A stretch of DNA of 64,000 bases. Source: Shewanella gaetbuli. GTDB lineage: Bacteria > Pseudomonadota > Gammaproteobacteria > Enterobacterales > Shewanellaceae. The notes below the pieces were generated by a model that was not told the origin of the DNA, searched no databases, and saw only the letters and a program-made list of their open reading frames with translations. The first letter of the stretch is position 1, and each line of letters begins with the position of its first letter. Of the stretch, positions 20,270-29,692 are shown one piece after another. Where the stretch lies: contig NZ_JAKIKP010000008.1 of assembly GCF_023284065.1 (NCBI RefSeq), forward strand, positions 62,001-126,000, given 5' to 3'. The position numbers were made by a program, and so were the translations under genes.

Positions 20270-21214
20270 ATGCCTGTTCGAATTCCTGATAATTTACCTG
20301 CAGCGGGTATTTTAGAGTCTGAAAATATTTTTGTTATGTCTGAAACTCGCGCTGCGAATCAAGATATTCGCCCCATGCGAGTGCTGATTTTAAATTTGAT
20401 GCCGAACAAAATTGAAACCGAAACACAGCTGCTTCGGCTATTAGGCAATACGCCTTTACAAGTGGATGTCGACTTACTGCGGATTCATGATAAAGAGTCG
20501 AAACATACATCCGTTGACCACATGAACACGTTTTATCGAGACTTTGAAGACGTTCGCCATAATAATTATGATGGGTTAATTATTACTGGCGCCCCATTAG
20601 GGCAGCTAGATTTTGAAGATGTGGTGTACTGGGAGCATATCAAAGAAATTATTGATTGGTCACAGCAGCATGTAACCTCGGTATTGTTTTTATGCTGGGC
20701 GGCTCATGCAGGTTTATTTCATTTATATGGTATTGAAAGAGGTTTGCTGCCACAAAAGCGCTCAGGGGTATTTAATCATAGCCGAGTGAGTGAGCCTCAT
20801 CCGTTATTACGTGGTTTCGACGATGAATTTTTTGCGCCACATTCTCGATTTGCTGAAATTAATATCGAAGATTTACATCAACATCCAGCGGTCGATGTAC
20901 TAGCACACTCAGATGAAGCCGGTGCTTATATTGTGTTAAGTAAAGATAATCGAAACTTATTTGTAATGGGGCATCCTGAATATCAAAAGCCAACATTGCA
21001 TGATGAGTATCAACGAGACTTAGGCCAGGGTCTTGAGCCTAATATTCCGGTTAATTATTATCGTGATAATGACCCCACCAAAGATCCTATCGCTCGTTGG
21101 CATGGCCACGGCAGCCTGTTAGTGAGTAACTGGTTAAATTATTATGTTTATCAGTTAACGCCTTACGACTTGTCTGATATGAGTCAAATGACGCCATGGG
21201 AAAGCCGAAAGTAA
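20270..21214 (+). CDS. metA: Homoserine O-succinyltransferase
   Basis: Commits homoserine to methionine by acylating it with succinyl-CoA (some relatives use acetyl-CoA). The start ATG 20270, with AAGGTGAG before it, gives [11 protein letters not shown] and 314 residues. With this start the nucleophile is C142 (in FLCWAAHAG) and H235 and E237 fall in GHPEYQ, all at the E. coli numbers. An upstream in-frame GTG at 20261 would shift these by three. Acyl-donor specificity is assigned by family similarity only. It is the second gene behind a MetJ-type operator. Confidence 0.95.
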   Translation: MPVRIPDNLPAAGILESENIFVMSETRAANQDIRPMRVLILNLMPNKIETETQLLRLLGNTPLQVDVDLLRIHDKESKHTSVDHMNTFYRDFEDVRHNNYDGLIITGAPLGQLDFEDVVYWEHIKEIIDWSQQHVTSVLFLCWAAHAGLFHLYGIERGLLPQKRSGVFNHSRVSEPHPLLRGFDDEFFAPHSRFAEINIEDLHQHPAVDVLAHSDEAGAYIVLSKDNRNLFVMGHPEYQKPTLHDEYQRDLGQGLEPNIPVNYYRDNDPTKDPIARWHGHGSLLVSNWLNYYVYQLTPYDLSDMSQMTPWESRK

Positions 21215-21239
21215 TCTAATCCATTTAGGTCATTAAAGT

Positions 21240-21272
21240 CGCCACTGACATCATGATTTTATGCCAGTGGCG
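21240..21272 (+). terminator. Hairpin after metA, weak terminator
   Basis: An 8-bp stem CGCCACTG / CAGTGGCG encloses a 17-base loop. A T-run is present only about 13 bases later, so termination may be weak. Confidence 0.45.
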
Positions 21273-21454
21273 TAGTGACTTGAGCCTTTTTATATCATCT
21301 ATTAACACTCCATAGCTTAGATACACTCCTAACTGTTCTTCTACTTTTTTAGTTCGACTCCTTGCTACTTCTAAAGCCGATTTTATTGCAAGTGTAAATC
21401 TTCACTGACAATTATCACAAAAAACTTGTGTCACTTAGCTTGACTAGCTCTTGC

Positions 21455-21470
21455 TTTACGTTCGCGTAAA
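21455..21470. promoter_or_regulatory. Palindromic operator candidate before the branched-chain acyl-CoA operon
   Basis: The perfect inverted repeat TTTACG-TTCG-CGTAAA is followed by ACGTCAA, giving a second overlapping half-site. Its ACGT-rich palindromic form resembles sites reported for LiuR, the MerR-type regulator of branched-chain amino acid breakdown in gammaproteobacteria. The assignment to LiuR is inference from memory of the motif and from context. Confidence 0.4.
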
Positions 21471-21524
21471 CGTCAAAGTGTAGAAATGTATTGACCGTTA
21501 AATCAAATTTATTTCGGAGTCGTT

Positions 21525-22730
21525 ATGAGTTCATCGCAAGTTGAAACAGGCCATCAGGCACAAGATATTGTCATTGTTAGTGCTAAACGCACCCCTATGG
21601 GAGGCTTCCAAGGCTCATTATCAACTGTTCCATCTCCAGTGTTAGCTGCCACAGCGATTAAAGCTATGCTAACCGAGTCCAACATTTCAGCTGCCACTAT
21701 TGATGAAGTATTAATGGGATGCGTATTGCCTGCGGGGTTAGGCCAAGCACCTGCTCGTCAAGCAGCATTAGGTGCGGGATTACCGTTAAATGTTGGCGCA
21801 ACTACGGTCAATAAAGTGTGTGGTTCAGGTATGAAAACCGTCATGCTTGCTCATGATTTAATTAAAGCAGGCAGTGCAGACGTTGTGGTTGCGGGTGGTA
21901 TGGAAAGCATGAGCCAAGCACCGTACTTATTAGACAAAGCGCGTGGCGGCATGCGCATGGGCCATGGCAAAGTCCTTGACCATATGTTTTTAGATGGCCT
22001 TGAAGATGCCTACACCGGCGGCGCAATGGGAACATTTGCCCAAAAAACCGCTGATGAATATGGCCTAACCCGCGAGCAAATGGATAACTTTGCCCTAAGT
22101 TCTCTAGAAAAATCTAACAAGGCTATTAATTCTGGGGCATTTAATGCCGAAATCGCCGTCGTTACGGTAAGTGATCGTCGAGGCGACAAGATTGTTGATA
22201 CCGATGAACAACCCGGTAATGCGCGTCCAGATAAAATCCCTAGCTTGCGTCCTGCATTTGCTAAAGACGGCACTATTACTGCTGCAAACTCAAGTTCAAT
22301 TTCAGATGGTGCCGCAGTATTAATGCTGATGACACGCGAAAAAGCCGCCAACTTAGGTTTACCCGTGTTAGCCACTATTAAAGGCCACACAACTCATGCA
22401 CAAGAGCCTGCTTTATTCACTACTGCGCCTGTTGGAGCAATGAATAAGTTATTTGGCCAAGTCAATTGGAGCAAGGATGACGTTGATTTATTTGAAATTA
22501 ACGAAGCTTTCGCCATGGTCACGATGTTAGCGGTTTCTGAGCTGGGGCTAGATAACGCCAAAGTGAATGTTAACGGCGGCGCATGTGCCCTAGGCCATCC
22601 AATTGGTTGTTCAGGCGCACGTTTATTAGTGACGTTAATTCATGCACTTAAAGCGCGCGGCTTAAAGCGGGGTGTTGCTTCATTATGTATTGGTGGTGGC
22701 GAAGCGACTGCTATGGCAATTGAAGTTTAA
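21525..22730 (+). CDS. Acetyl-CoA C-acyltransferase (thiolase)
   Basis: Cytoplasmic thiolase that cleaves 3-ketoacyl-CoA with CoA, or condenses acetyl-CoA. The catalytic residues are C99 in NKVCGSGM, H358 in GHPIGCSGAR and C388 in CIGGGEA. Length is 401 residues, a normal AtoB-type size. Within this operon the likely substrate is 2-methylacetoacetyl-CoA from isoleucine, giving propionyl-CoA and acetyl-CoA; this is inference from neighbours. It is the first gene of the operon, with CGGAG before the ATG and a palindromic operator candidate about 55 bases upstream. Confidence 0.93.
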   Translation: MSSSQVETGHQAQDIVIVSAKRTPMGGFQGSLSTVPSPVLAATAIKAMLTESNISAATIDEVLMGCVLPAGLGQAPARQAALGAGLPLNVGATTVNKVCGSGMKTVMLAHDLIKAGSADVVVAGGMESMSQAPYLLDKARGGMRMGHGKVLDHMFLDGLEDAYTGGAMGTFAQKTADEYGLTREQMDNFALSSLEKSNKAINSGAFNAEIAVVTVSDRRGDKIVDTDEQPGNARPDKIPSLRPAFAKDGTITAANSSSISDGAAVLMLMTREKAANLGLPVLATIKGHTTHAQEPALFTTAPVGAMNKLFGQVNWSKDDVDLFEINEAFAMVTMLAVSELGLDNAKVNVNGGACALGHPIGCSGARLLVTLIHALKARGLKRGVASLCIGGGEATAMAIEV

Positions 22731-22863
22731 TGGCTCAATTGTAAGTTAAATTCAACAAGACATGGGTTTATACATATACAGCGCAATGAGTACAAAAAAC
22801 GACTCAAAACAACAATTAAAGCGCGCGGTTAACCCGAACAAAACCCTTTAAAGGACGAAAAAG

Positions 22864-24357
22864 ATGACCACTCAAGTTAAGCACTACATTAATGGCGAGT
22901 TTACCGTGGGCCAAGGGACACATAATATTGATGTGACTAACCCGATTAACAATAGCGTGATTGCCAAAATTAATGCCGCGACGCCTGGCGAAGTTGAACA
23001 AGCTATTCACAGTGCAAAGGAAGCTTTTAAAACTTGGAAAGAAGTGCCTGTTTCTGAGCGTGCTCGGGTAATGCTGCGTTATCAGCATTTACTAAAAGAA
23101 CATCACGATGAAATTGCCACCATACTGGCACAAGAAACCGGTAAAACCTTTGAAGATGCCAAAGGCGATGTGTGGCGTGGTATTGAAGTAGCAGAACACG
23201 CTTGTAATGTGGCATCTTTATTAATGGGTGAAACGGTTGAAAATGTTGCTCGTAACATTGATACCTACAGTTACACTCAACCTTTAGGTGTATGTGCGGG
23301 TATTACCCCGTTTAACTTCCCCGCGATGATCCCATTATGGATGTTCCCACTGGCTATTGCATGTGGTAACACTTTCATTTTAAAACCCTCAGAACAAGAT
23401 CCAATGACACCACAGCGTTTGGTGGAATTATTTGAACAAGCCGGCGCCCCTAAAGGGGTATTACAACTTATTCATGGGGATAAAACCGCCGTTGATATCT
23501 TGTTACAAGACCCAGCCATTAAAGCGATTTCTTTTGTGGGTTCCGTAGGTGTTGGTCAATATATCTATAAAACCGGTACTGATAATCTTAAACGTGTACA
23601 AGCTTTTGCTGGGGCTAAAAACCACTGTGTCATTATGCCTGATGCTAATAAGCAGCAAGTTATTAATAACCTTGTTGGTGCCTCTGTCGGTGCAGCAGGT
23701 CAACGATGCATGGCTATTTCTGTTGCGGTATTTGTGGGTAAAGCAAAAGAGTGGATTCCTGAATTAAAAGAGGCGTTAGCAAAAGTGCGTCCAGGCTTAT
23801 GGAATGACGAAAATGCTGCCTATGGCCCAGTTATTAGCCCAGCAGCTAAAGCCAGAGTGTTGTCGCTCATTGAACAAGGTAAGCAAGAAGGAGCTGAATG
23901 CTTGTTAGACGGCAGTGACTTTACCGTTGAAGGTTACGAATCAGGCAACTGGGTTGGCCCAACTATGTTTACTAAAGTCACCACAGACATGAGTATTTAT
24001 AAAGAAGAGATCTTTGGCCCTGTTCTGTGTTGTATGGAAGCTGAAAACTTAGATGATGCTATTGAACTGGTGAATAACAGCCCTTACGGCAACGGCACCT
24101 CAATCTTTACCGCTTCTGGCGGCGCAGCACGTAAATACCAACATGAAATTGAAGTGGGTCAAGTGGGGATTAACGTACCTATCCCTGTGCCATTACCTTT
24201 CTTCTCATTCACGGGTTGGAAAGGCAGTTTTTATGGTGATCAACATGCTTATGGTAAGCAGGCGGTACGTTTTTATACCGAAACCAAAACTATTACCTCT
24301 CGCTGGTTTGATACCGATGCCGTTTCAGGACCTAACATGAGTATTAACCTCAAATAG
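22864..24357 (+). CDS. mmsA: Methylmalonate-semialdehyde dehydrogenase (CoA-acylating)
   Basis: Converts methylmalonate semialdehyde, NAD+ and CoA to propionyl-CoA and CO2, the last step of valine breakdown. It belongs to the aldehyde dehydrogenase family: the active cysteine is C282 in AAGQRCMA and the conserved asparagine lies in TPFNFPA. Family-specific CoA-acylating members show the [20 protein letters not shown] region near residue 430, which is present. Length is 497 residues. The ATG follows an AAGGACGAAAAAG sequence. Confidence 0.95.
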   Translation: MTTQVKHYINGEFTVGQGTHNIDVTNPINNSVIAKINAATPGEVEQAIHSAKEAFKTWKEVPVSERARVMLRYQHLLKEHHDEIATILAQETGKTFEDAKGDVWRGIEVAEHACNVASLLMGETVENVARNIDTYSYTQPLGVCAGITPFNFPAMIPLWMFPLAIACGNTFILKPSEQDPMTPQRLVELFEQAGAPKGVLQLIHGDKTAVDILLQDPAIKAISFVGSVGVGQYIYKTGTDNLKRVQAFAGAKNHCVIMPDANKQQVINNLVGASVGAAGQRCMAISVAVFVGKAKEWIPELKEALAKVRPGLWNDENAAYGPVISPAAKARVLSLIEQGKQEGAECLLDGSDFTVEGYESGNWVGPTMFTKVTTDMSIYKEEIFGPVLCCMEAENLDDAIELVNNSPYGNGTSIFTASGGAARKYQHEIEVGQVGINVPIPVPLPFFSFTGWKGSFYGDQHAYGKQAVRFYTETKTITSRWFDTDAVSGPNMSINLK

Positions 24358-24530
24358 TGTTTGTTCGGGACACGTTTACCCACAATATTGGTTATTGTGT
24401 CCCGTTCAATGTTGCTGAAATACTCAATTTATAGCAATAAACCTAAATAACAAGACCTACAGTAAGCGTACTCCGCTTGCCTCAAAAAGTGACCCCAAGA
24501 GTCACAGCATAATAAAAATTAGGAGTTACC

Positions 24531-25688
24531 ATGGACTTTAATTTAAATGAAGATCAACGTCAGTTTGCCGATTTAGCCAAACAATTTGCCAACGATGAAC
24601 TTGCACCGTTTGCTGCCAAATGGGATGAAGAGCATCATTTTCCAAAAGATGTCATTCAAAGAGCGGGTGAGTTAGGTTTTTGTTCATTATATTCTCCCGA
24701 ATCAGAAGGTGGCATGGGCTTGTCACGCCTTGATGCCTCAATTATTTTTGAAGAGCTTTCATATGGTTGTACCGCCACAACAGCCATGTTGACGATTCAT
24801 AATATGGCCACTTGGATGGTGACGACATGGGGAACTGAGACGCTACGTCAGCAATGGTCTGAAAGTTTAACCACCGGTAGCCAGTTAGCTTCGTATTGTT
24901 TAACTGAACCGGGAGCAGGTAGTGACGCTGCTTCGTTGCAAACTAAAGCGGTTCGCGATGGTGACCATTACGTGATTAATGGTTCAAAAATGTTTATTTC
25001 AGGCGCGGGTGAAACCGAGCTGTTAGTGGTAATGTGCCGTACAGGTGAAGCTGGCGCGAAAGGCATTTCAGCCATTGCTATTCCAGCAGATGCCGACGGC
25101 GTAACCTATGGTAAAGCTGAAGACAAAATGGGCTGGAATGCGCAGCCGACTCGATTAATTAGTTTTGAAAATGTTCGTGTTCCAGTTGAAAATTTATTAG
25201 GTGAAGAAGGCCAAGGTTTTACCTTTGCCATGAAAGGCCTAGATGGCGGCAGAATCAATATTGCTACCTGTTCAATTGGCACAGCGCAATCAGCGTTAGA
25301 CCGTGCTACTCAATACATGAATGAGCGGAAACAGTTTGGTAAACCGTTAGCGGCATTCCAAGCCTTACAATTTAAATTAGCGGATATGGCCACTGAACTT
25401 GTAGCGGCAAGACAAATGGTACGCTTAGCGGCATTTAAATTAGATACCCAAGACCCAGAGGCCACCGCGTACTGTGCTATGGCAAAACGTTTTGCTACTG
25501 ATATTGGTTTTCAAGTTTGTGATGCGGCACTGCAAATTCATGGCGGTTACGGTTATATCCGTGAATATCCATTAGAGCGTCATTTCAGAGATGTGCGTGT
25601 TCATCAAATTCTTGAAGGCACCAACGAAATTATGCGGTTAATTATTGCCCGTCGACTATTAGATGACAACGCGCATCCGATTCGATGA
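24531..25688 (+). CDS. Acyl-CoA dehydrogenase, probably for isobutyryl-/2-methylbutyryl-CoA
   Basis: FAD enzyme that forms the alpha-beta double bond in short branched acyl-CoA, passing electrons to ETF. The three-domain acyl-CoA dehydrogenase fold is seen: the FAD signature CLTEPGAGSDA, the C-terminal QIHGGYGY motif, and the catalytic base glutamate at about 362 in LEGTNEI. Length is 385 residues. The operon (mmsA, mmsB, hydroxyisobutyryl-CoA hydrolase) points to isobutyryl-CoA, with 2-methylbutyryl-CoA as second substrate; specificity is inference. The stop codon lies inside a 13-base tandem repeat. Confidence 0.92.
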   Translation: MDFNLNEDQRQFADLAKQFANDELAPFAAKWDEEHHFPKDVIQRAGELGFCSLYSPESEGGMGLSRLDASIIFEELSYGCTATTAMLTIHNMATWMVTTWGTETLRQQWSESLTTGSQLASYCLTEPGAGSDAASLQTKAVRDGDHYVINGSKMFISGAGETELLVVMCRTGEAGAKGISAIAIPADADGVTYGKAEDKMGWNAQPTRLISFENVRVPVENLLGEEGQGFTFAMKGLDGGRINIATCSIGTAQSALDRATQYMNERKQFGKPLAAFQALQFKLADMATELVAARQMVRLAAFKLDTQDPEATAYCAMAKRFATDIGFQVCDAALQIHGGYGYIREYPLERHFRDVRVHQILEGTNEIMRLIIARRLLDDNAHPIR

Positions 25689-25712
25689 TCCGATTCGATG
25701 ATCCGATTCGAG
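25676..25712 (+). repeat. 13-bp tandem repeat spanning the acyl-CoA dehydrogenase stop codon
   Basis: The unit TCCGATTCGATGA occurs twice in full (25676-25688, 25689-25701) and once as a partial copy (25702-25712). The first copy contains the last codons and the TGA stop of the gene. Confidence 0.9.
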
Positions 25713-25742
25713 AATTACTGCTAAATTTTAAAAGGACCTCTC

Positions 25743-26522
25743 ATGACAAATGACGCTATTTTAGTCAGTATTGAGCAACACACGGCAATTTTAACCCTGA
25801 ATAATCCGCCGGCAAATATTTGGACAGCGCACAGTTTGAATTTATTAAAACAAACCGTGTTAACCCTTAATGATAATAAAGATATTTATGCGCTAATTAT
25901 TACCGGACAAGGAGAGAAGTTTTTCTCTGCTGGGGCAGACTTAAAACTGTTTGCCGATGGTGATAAAGCCAATGCTGCCACAATGGCGAAAGCCTTTGGT
26001 GATGCTTTTGAAACCCTAAGCCAATTTAGAGGCGTGTCTATTGCGGCCATCAATGGTTATGCCATGGGTGGGGGATTAGAAGTGGCGCTAGCGTGTGATA
26101 TTCGTATTGCTGAACAACAAGCGCAAATGGCGTTACCAGAAGCAACAGTTGGCTTATTACCTTGTGCTGGTGGTACGCAAAACCTAACCGCTTTGGTTGG
26201 CGAAGGTTGGGCAAAACGGATGATTTTGTGTGGTGAACGCCTAAAAGCTGAACAGGCTGAAAAAATTGGTTTAGTAGAAGAGGTGGTTGCACAGGGGCAA
26301 AGTTTAGTAAAAGCCCGCGAGTTAGCTGCGAATGTGGCTAAGCAATCGCCCAGTAGTGTGAGTGTGTGTAAAACCTTAATTCAGGCGGGGCGACAACAGC
26401 CTCGCAATCATGCGCTGCCTTTAGAGCGTGAGTTATTTATTGGATTATTTGATACAGAAGATCAGGCTGAGGGGGTTAACGCCTTCTTAGAAAAACGTTC
26501 ACCAAATTGGAAGAATGGCTAA
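25743..26522 (+). CDS. Enoyl-CoA hydratase
   Basis: Crotonase-fold hydratase expected to add water to methacrylyl-CoA and probably tiglyl-CoA. The oxyanion-hole motif SAGADLKLF and the GYAMGGGLEVALACD segment are present. Two catalytic glutamates are in the expected places (GGGLE and ALPEATVG). Length is 259 residues. The stop codon TAA shares its last base with the ATG of the next gene (TAATG), so the two are translationally coupled. Substrate assignment comes from the operon. Confidence 0.92.
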   Translation: MTNDAILVSIEQHTAILTLNNPPANIWTAHSLNLLKQTVLTLNDNKDIYALIITGQGEKFFSAGADLKLFADGDKANAATMAKAFGDAFETLSQFRGVSIAAINGYAMGGGLEVALACDIRIAEQQAQMALPEATVGLLPCAGGTQNLTALVGEGWAKRMILCGERLKAEQAEKIGLVEEVVAQGQSLVKARELAANVAKQSPSSVSVCKTLIQAGRQQPRNHALPLERELFIGLFDTEDQAEGVNAFLEKRSPNWKNG

Positions 26523-27637
26523 TGACTCAAGATGTAATTTTTCAAACCTTAGGCACCTTGTCTGGTAAATCTATAGGCGTGGTCACCTTAAATATTGAGA
26601 AGGCGTTAAACGCGCTTAATTTAGACATGGTGAAAGCCATGACTGAGCAATTATTAGCTTGGCAGCAGGACGATAGTATTGCCTGCGTAGTGCTAGATGG
26701 CGCAGGCGAAAAAGCATTTTGTGCTGGTGGCGATGTTAGAGCGATTTATCATGCCTCTGTTGCTATGCCAAATCAAATGACGCAAGCGGCATGTGACTTC
26801 TTTACACTAGAATATCAACTCGATTACTTGTTACATCAATATGGCAAACCCGTGCTGGTATGGGGTGACGGTATTGTGATGGGCGGCGGCTTAGGACTGA
26901 TGGCAGCAGGTAGCCACCGCGTTGTTACTGAACGAAGCCGAATAGCAATGCCAGAAATCAGCATTGGCTTATACCCTGATGTTGGTGGCAGTTACTTTTT
27001 AAACCGTATGCCGGGTAAAACGGGGTTATTTTTGGGCTTAACGGCTTACAATATGAATGCTGCAGATGCATTGTATACCGCTATTGGTAATCACTTTTTG
27101 GCAAGTGATGAAAAAGAGCCTTTATTTGACGCTCTGGCTGATGTGCAATGGAATGATGATAAAAACCACAATCATCAATCATTAACTCAGCTACTGATTC
27201 GCTTACAAGACAATACATCTGCCAAGCTGCCAGAGAGTCCATTGGAACAATTCCAGCCACAAATTGATTTATTAATGGCAGGGGAAATTGAAGATGTCCA
27301 TCATCAACTCTCCAGTTTATCCACTGAACTACCTTGGTTACAGCGTGCACAAAAAACGGCTATGTCAGGAAGCCCTTTAAGTTGGTTTTTAGTGTTTGCT
27401 CAATCGCAGCTAGATCAAGAGATGAGCTTAGCTGATTGTTTTAAATGGGAACTTGGTATTAGTGTTAACTGTTGTTCTCATGGTGATTTTTGTGAAGGAG
27501 TTAGGGCATTACTGATTGATAAAGACCGCACTCCTCAATGGCGCTTTGCCACTGCCGAAGAGGTGACTGAAGAAGCCGTTGTGAAGCTATTAACATCACC
27601 TTGGTTACCTGAAGAGCATCCATTAAATCATTTATAA
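26522..27637 (+). CDS. 3-hydroxyisobutyryl-CoA hydrolase
   Basis: Crotonase-superfamily thioesterase that releases 3-hydroxyisobutyrate from its CoA ester in valine breakdown. The family motifs are FCAGGDVRAIYH, the GIVMGGGLGL oxyanion segment, and MPEISIGLYPDVGGSYFLNR, which is typical of the hydrolase branch. Length is 371 residues from ATG 26522. A reading from 26507 adds five residues and overlaps the preceding gene further, so it is less likely. It is followed at close distance by mmsB. Confidence 0.93.
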   Translation: MTQDVIFQTLGTLSGKSIGVVTLNIEKALNALNLDMVKAMTEQLLAWQQDDSIACVVLDGAGEKAFCAGGDVRAIYHASVAMPNQMTQAACDFFTLEYQLDYLLHQYGKPVLVWGDGIVMGGGLGLMAAGSHRVVTERSRIAMPEISIGLYPDVGGSYFLNRMPGKTGLFLGLTAYNMNAADALYTAIGNHFLASDEKEPLFDALADVQWNDDKNHNHQSLTQLLIRLQDNTSAKLPESPLEQFQPQIDLLMAGEIEDVHHQLSSLSTELPWLQRAQKTAMSGSPLSWFLVFAQSQLDQEMSLADCFKWELGISVNCCSHGDFCEGVRALLIDKDRTPQWRFATAEEVTEEAVVKLLTSPWLPEEHPLNHL

Positions 27638-27649
27638 AAGGAATTGATT

Positions 27650-28555
27650 ATGACAACAGTAGCCTTTATTGGATTAGGAAATATGGGTGGCCCAATGGCC
27701 GCAAATTTAATTAAAGCGGGCATGACTGTCACGGTATTTGATTTAAACCCAGCTGCGGTACAAACTTTAACAGCACAAGGCGCATTAAGTGCAAAAACCG
27801 CTTGTGGCGCTGCGGCCTCAGCCGATGTTGTCATCAGCATGTTGCCAGCGGGAAAACATGTACAAAGCTTATATTTAGGCTCTGAACAAGGCACGGGTTT
27901 ATTAGATGTTGTTAGCCAAAATACCTTGCTTATTGATTGCTCAACCATTGACGCTGCAACTGCACAGTTGGTAGGCCAACAAGCAGCCGTTAAAGGAATT
28001 AGCTTTATGGATGCGCCTGTTTCAGGTGGTACAGCAGGCGCGGCAGCAGGCACATTAACCTTTATTTGTGGAGGCTCTCAAGATGCTTACTCACAAGCAC
28101 AAACCGTATTAAAGGTGATGGGGGCGAATATCTTCCATGCGGGTGACGTTGGTGCGGGTCAAATAGCTAAAATATGTAATAACATGCTGTTGTCGGTATT
28201 AATGGTGGGCACCAGTGAGTCACTGCAATTAGGCATTGATAATGGTTTAGATCCCAAAGTGTTGTCTGATATCATGAAGGTCAGTAGCGGTGGTAATTGG
28301 ACACTAGAGAAATACAATCCATGTCCTGATGTGATGGAAAATGTTCCGTCGTCTAATCAATATCAAGGTGGCTTTATGGTCGACCTGATGGTGAAAGATT
28401 TGGGCTTATCTCAACAAACGGCAATGGCGTCAAACTCAAGTACGCCAATGGGCGCGTTAGCCAGAAGTTTATATGTAAATCATGCCAGACAAGGCCATGG
28501 CAAACTTGATTTTTCGAGTATCTTTGAACAGTTTGCCAATCAAAACAAAAAGTAA
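27650..28555 (+). CDS. mmsB: 3-hydroxyisobutyrate dehydrogenase
   Basis: Oxidises 3-hydroxyisobutyrate to methylmalonate semialdehyde with NAD+, providing the substrate of MmsA. The N-terminal Rossmann motif GLGNMGGPMAANL, the substrate motif DAPVSGGTAGA near residue 125, and the catalytic lysine in GAGQIAKICNN are all present. Length is 301 residues from ATG 27650 with AAAGGAATTG upstream. It lies between the hydrolase and an SDR gene. Confidence 0.95.
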   Translation: MTTVAFIGLGNMGGPMAANLIKAGMTVTVFDLNPAAVQTLTAQGALSAKTACGAAASADVVISMLPAGKHVQSLYLGSEQGTGLLDVVSQNTLLIDCSTIDAATAQLVGQQAAVKGISFMDAPVSGGTAGAAAGTLTFICGGSQDAYSQAQTVLKVMGANIFHAGDVGAGQIAKICNNMLLSVLMVGTSESLQLGIDNGLDPKVLSDIMKVSSGGNWTLEKYNPCPDVMENVPSSNQYQGGFMVDLMVKDLGLSQQTAMASNSSTPMGALARSLYVNHARQGHGKLDFSSIFEQFANQNKK

Positions 28556-28565
28556 GGATCCATTC

Positions 28566-29324
28566 ATGGAATTAAAAGACAAAGTAGTTGTTATCACTGG
28601 TGGTGCAGGTGGTTTAGGTTTGGCAATGGCTCATGATTTTGCTGCCCAAGGTGCAAAATTAGCATTAATTGACGTTGACCAAACAAAACTAGAGCAAGCT
28701 TGTGCTGACTTAGGCGCATCAACAGAAGTTCAAGGCTATGCCTTAGATATTACCGATGAAGAAGATGTGGTAGCGGGCTTTAATTTCATACGTGAAGACT
28801 TTGGTCATATTAATGTATTAGTTAATAACGCAGGTATTTTGCGTGATGGCTTAATGGTTAAAGCTAAAGAAGGTAAGGTCACTGATCGTATGTCATACGA
28901 GCAATTTCAGTCGGTGATTAACGTTAACTTAACGGGTACATTTTTATGTGGTCGTGAAGCCGCAGCAGTTATGATTGAAACAAATCAGCCAGGGGTGATT
29001 ATTAATATTTCTAGCTTGGCTAAAGCGGGCAATATGGGGCAATCAAACTACTCTGCCTCTAAAGCTGGTGTGGCGGCAATGGCTGTCGGTTGGGCTAAAG
29101 AGTTAGCGCGCTATAATATTCGCGCAGCAGCAGTTGCTCCGGGAGTTATAGCAACAGAAATGACTGCTGCTATGAAACCTGAAGCATTAGAACGCCTTGA
29201 AAAAATGGTACCAGTAGGACGTTTAGGTGAAGCTCAAGAGATTGCATCAACGGTTCGCTTTATTATTGAAAATGATTATGTAAATGGTCGTGTTTTTGAA
29301 ATTGATGGCGGTATTCGTTTATAA
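28566..29324 (+). CDS. SDR-family 3-hydroxyacyl-CoA dehydrogenase (candidate)
   Basis: Classical short-chain dehydrogenase with TGGAGGLG near residue 12, NNAG near 95, the catalytic serine in ISSLAKAG and Tyr-x3-Lys in NYSASKAG. Length is 252 residues from ATG 28566, which follows AAGGATCC. It resembles FabG and HSD17B10-type proteins. As last gene of a valine/isoleucine operon it may oxidise 2-methyl-3-hydroxybutyryl-CoA for the thiolase that heads the operon; that is inference. A strong terminator follows 47 bases later. Confidence 0.87.
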   Translation: MELKDKVVVITGGAGGLGLAMAHDFAAQGAKLALIDVDQTKLEQACADLGASTEVQGYALDITDEEDVVAGFNFIREDFGHINVLVNNAGILRDGLMVKAKEGKVTDRMSYEQFQSVINVNLTGTFLCGREAAAVMIETNQPGVIINISSLAKAGNMGQSNYSASKAGVAAMAVGWAKELARYNIRAAAVAPGVIATEMTAAMKPEALERLEKMVPVGRLGEAQEIASTVRFIIENDYVNGRVFEIDGGIRL

Positions 29325-29364
29325 ACGGTTATTCGTTTATTAAAATAACAATGTTATCATGTAT

Positions 29365-29393
29365 AAAAAAGCCGAGCTCTGCTCGGTTTTTTG
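29365..29393 (+). terminator. Terminator of the branched-chain acyl-CoA operon
   Basis: A CCGAGC / GCTCGG stem with a TCT loop is followed by TTTTTTG, a standard intrinsic terminator. Confidence 0.92.
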
Positions 29394-29442
29394 TTAAAAA
29401 AATTAACCAAAAGTTCAACATAATTATTATAAAGGACAAATT

Positions 29443-29688
29443 TTGAATACTTCAAAACTTGAACTGTGGGTCAAAAAACTCATGTTAGCGGTGGGTATCA
29501 TGGGCGTTTTGGTCATGTATGGTGGTTTTTTGTATTTGTTCTTTAGCGGTCGCTCTACCGCAGCATTACCTTGGTTCTTTTTAATATCACCTTGGATATG
29601 TATTTATTTTGGCCTGTCACAAAAACAACAAATTGCCACCATCAACTGGTTTATACAAAAATTTAGTTTCAAGAAAGCTCAGAAGTAA
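29443..29688 (+). CDS. Small membrane protein of unknown function
   Basis: An 81-residue protein starting at TTG 29443, six bases after AAAGGA. Two hydrophobic segments are visible (about residues 12-34 and 41-58), with a basic N-terminus and a basic C-terminal tail, so both ends are probably cytoplasmic. I recognise no family. It is followed by the DMT transporter gene four bases later and may be translated with it. Confidence 0.7.
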   Translation: MNTSKLELWVKKLMLAVGIMGVLVMYGGFLYLFFSGRSTAALPWFFLISPWICIYFGLSQKQQIATINWFIQKFSFKKAQK

Positions 29689-29692
29689 CATC

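Larger units (their letters stand above)
21215..21524. other. Intergenic region metA to thiolase operon
   Basis: No gene is visible. The region holds a hairpin at 21240-21272 after metA and a palindromic operator candidate at 21455-21470 before the thiolase gene. The rest is AT-rich without clear structure. Confidence 0.7.

Noticed and set aside
22010..22390. 126-codon open frame antisense to the thiolase gene
   Set aside because: The thiolase is certain from its catalytic motifs, and the antisense frame has no recognisable protein features.
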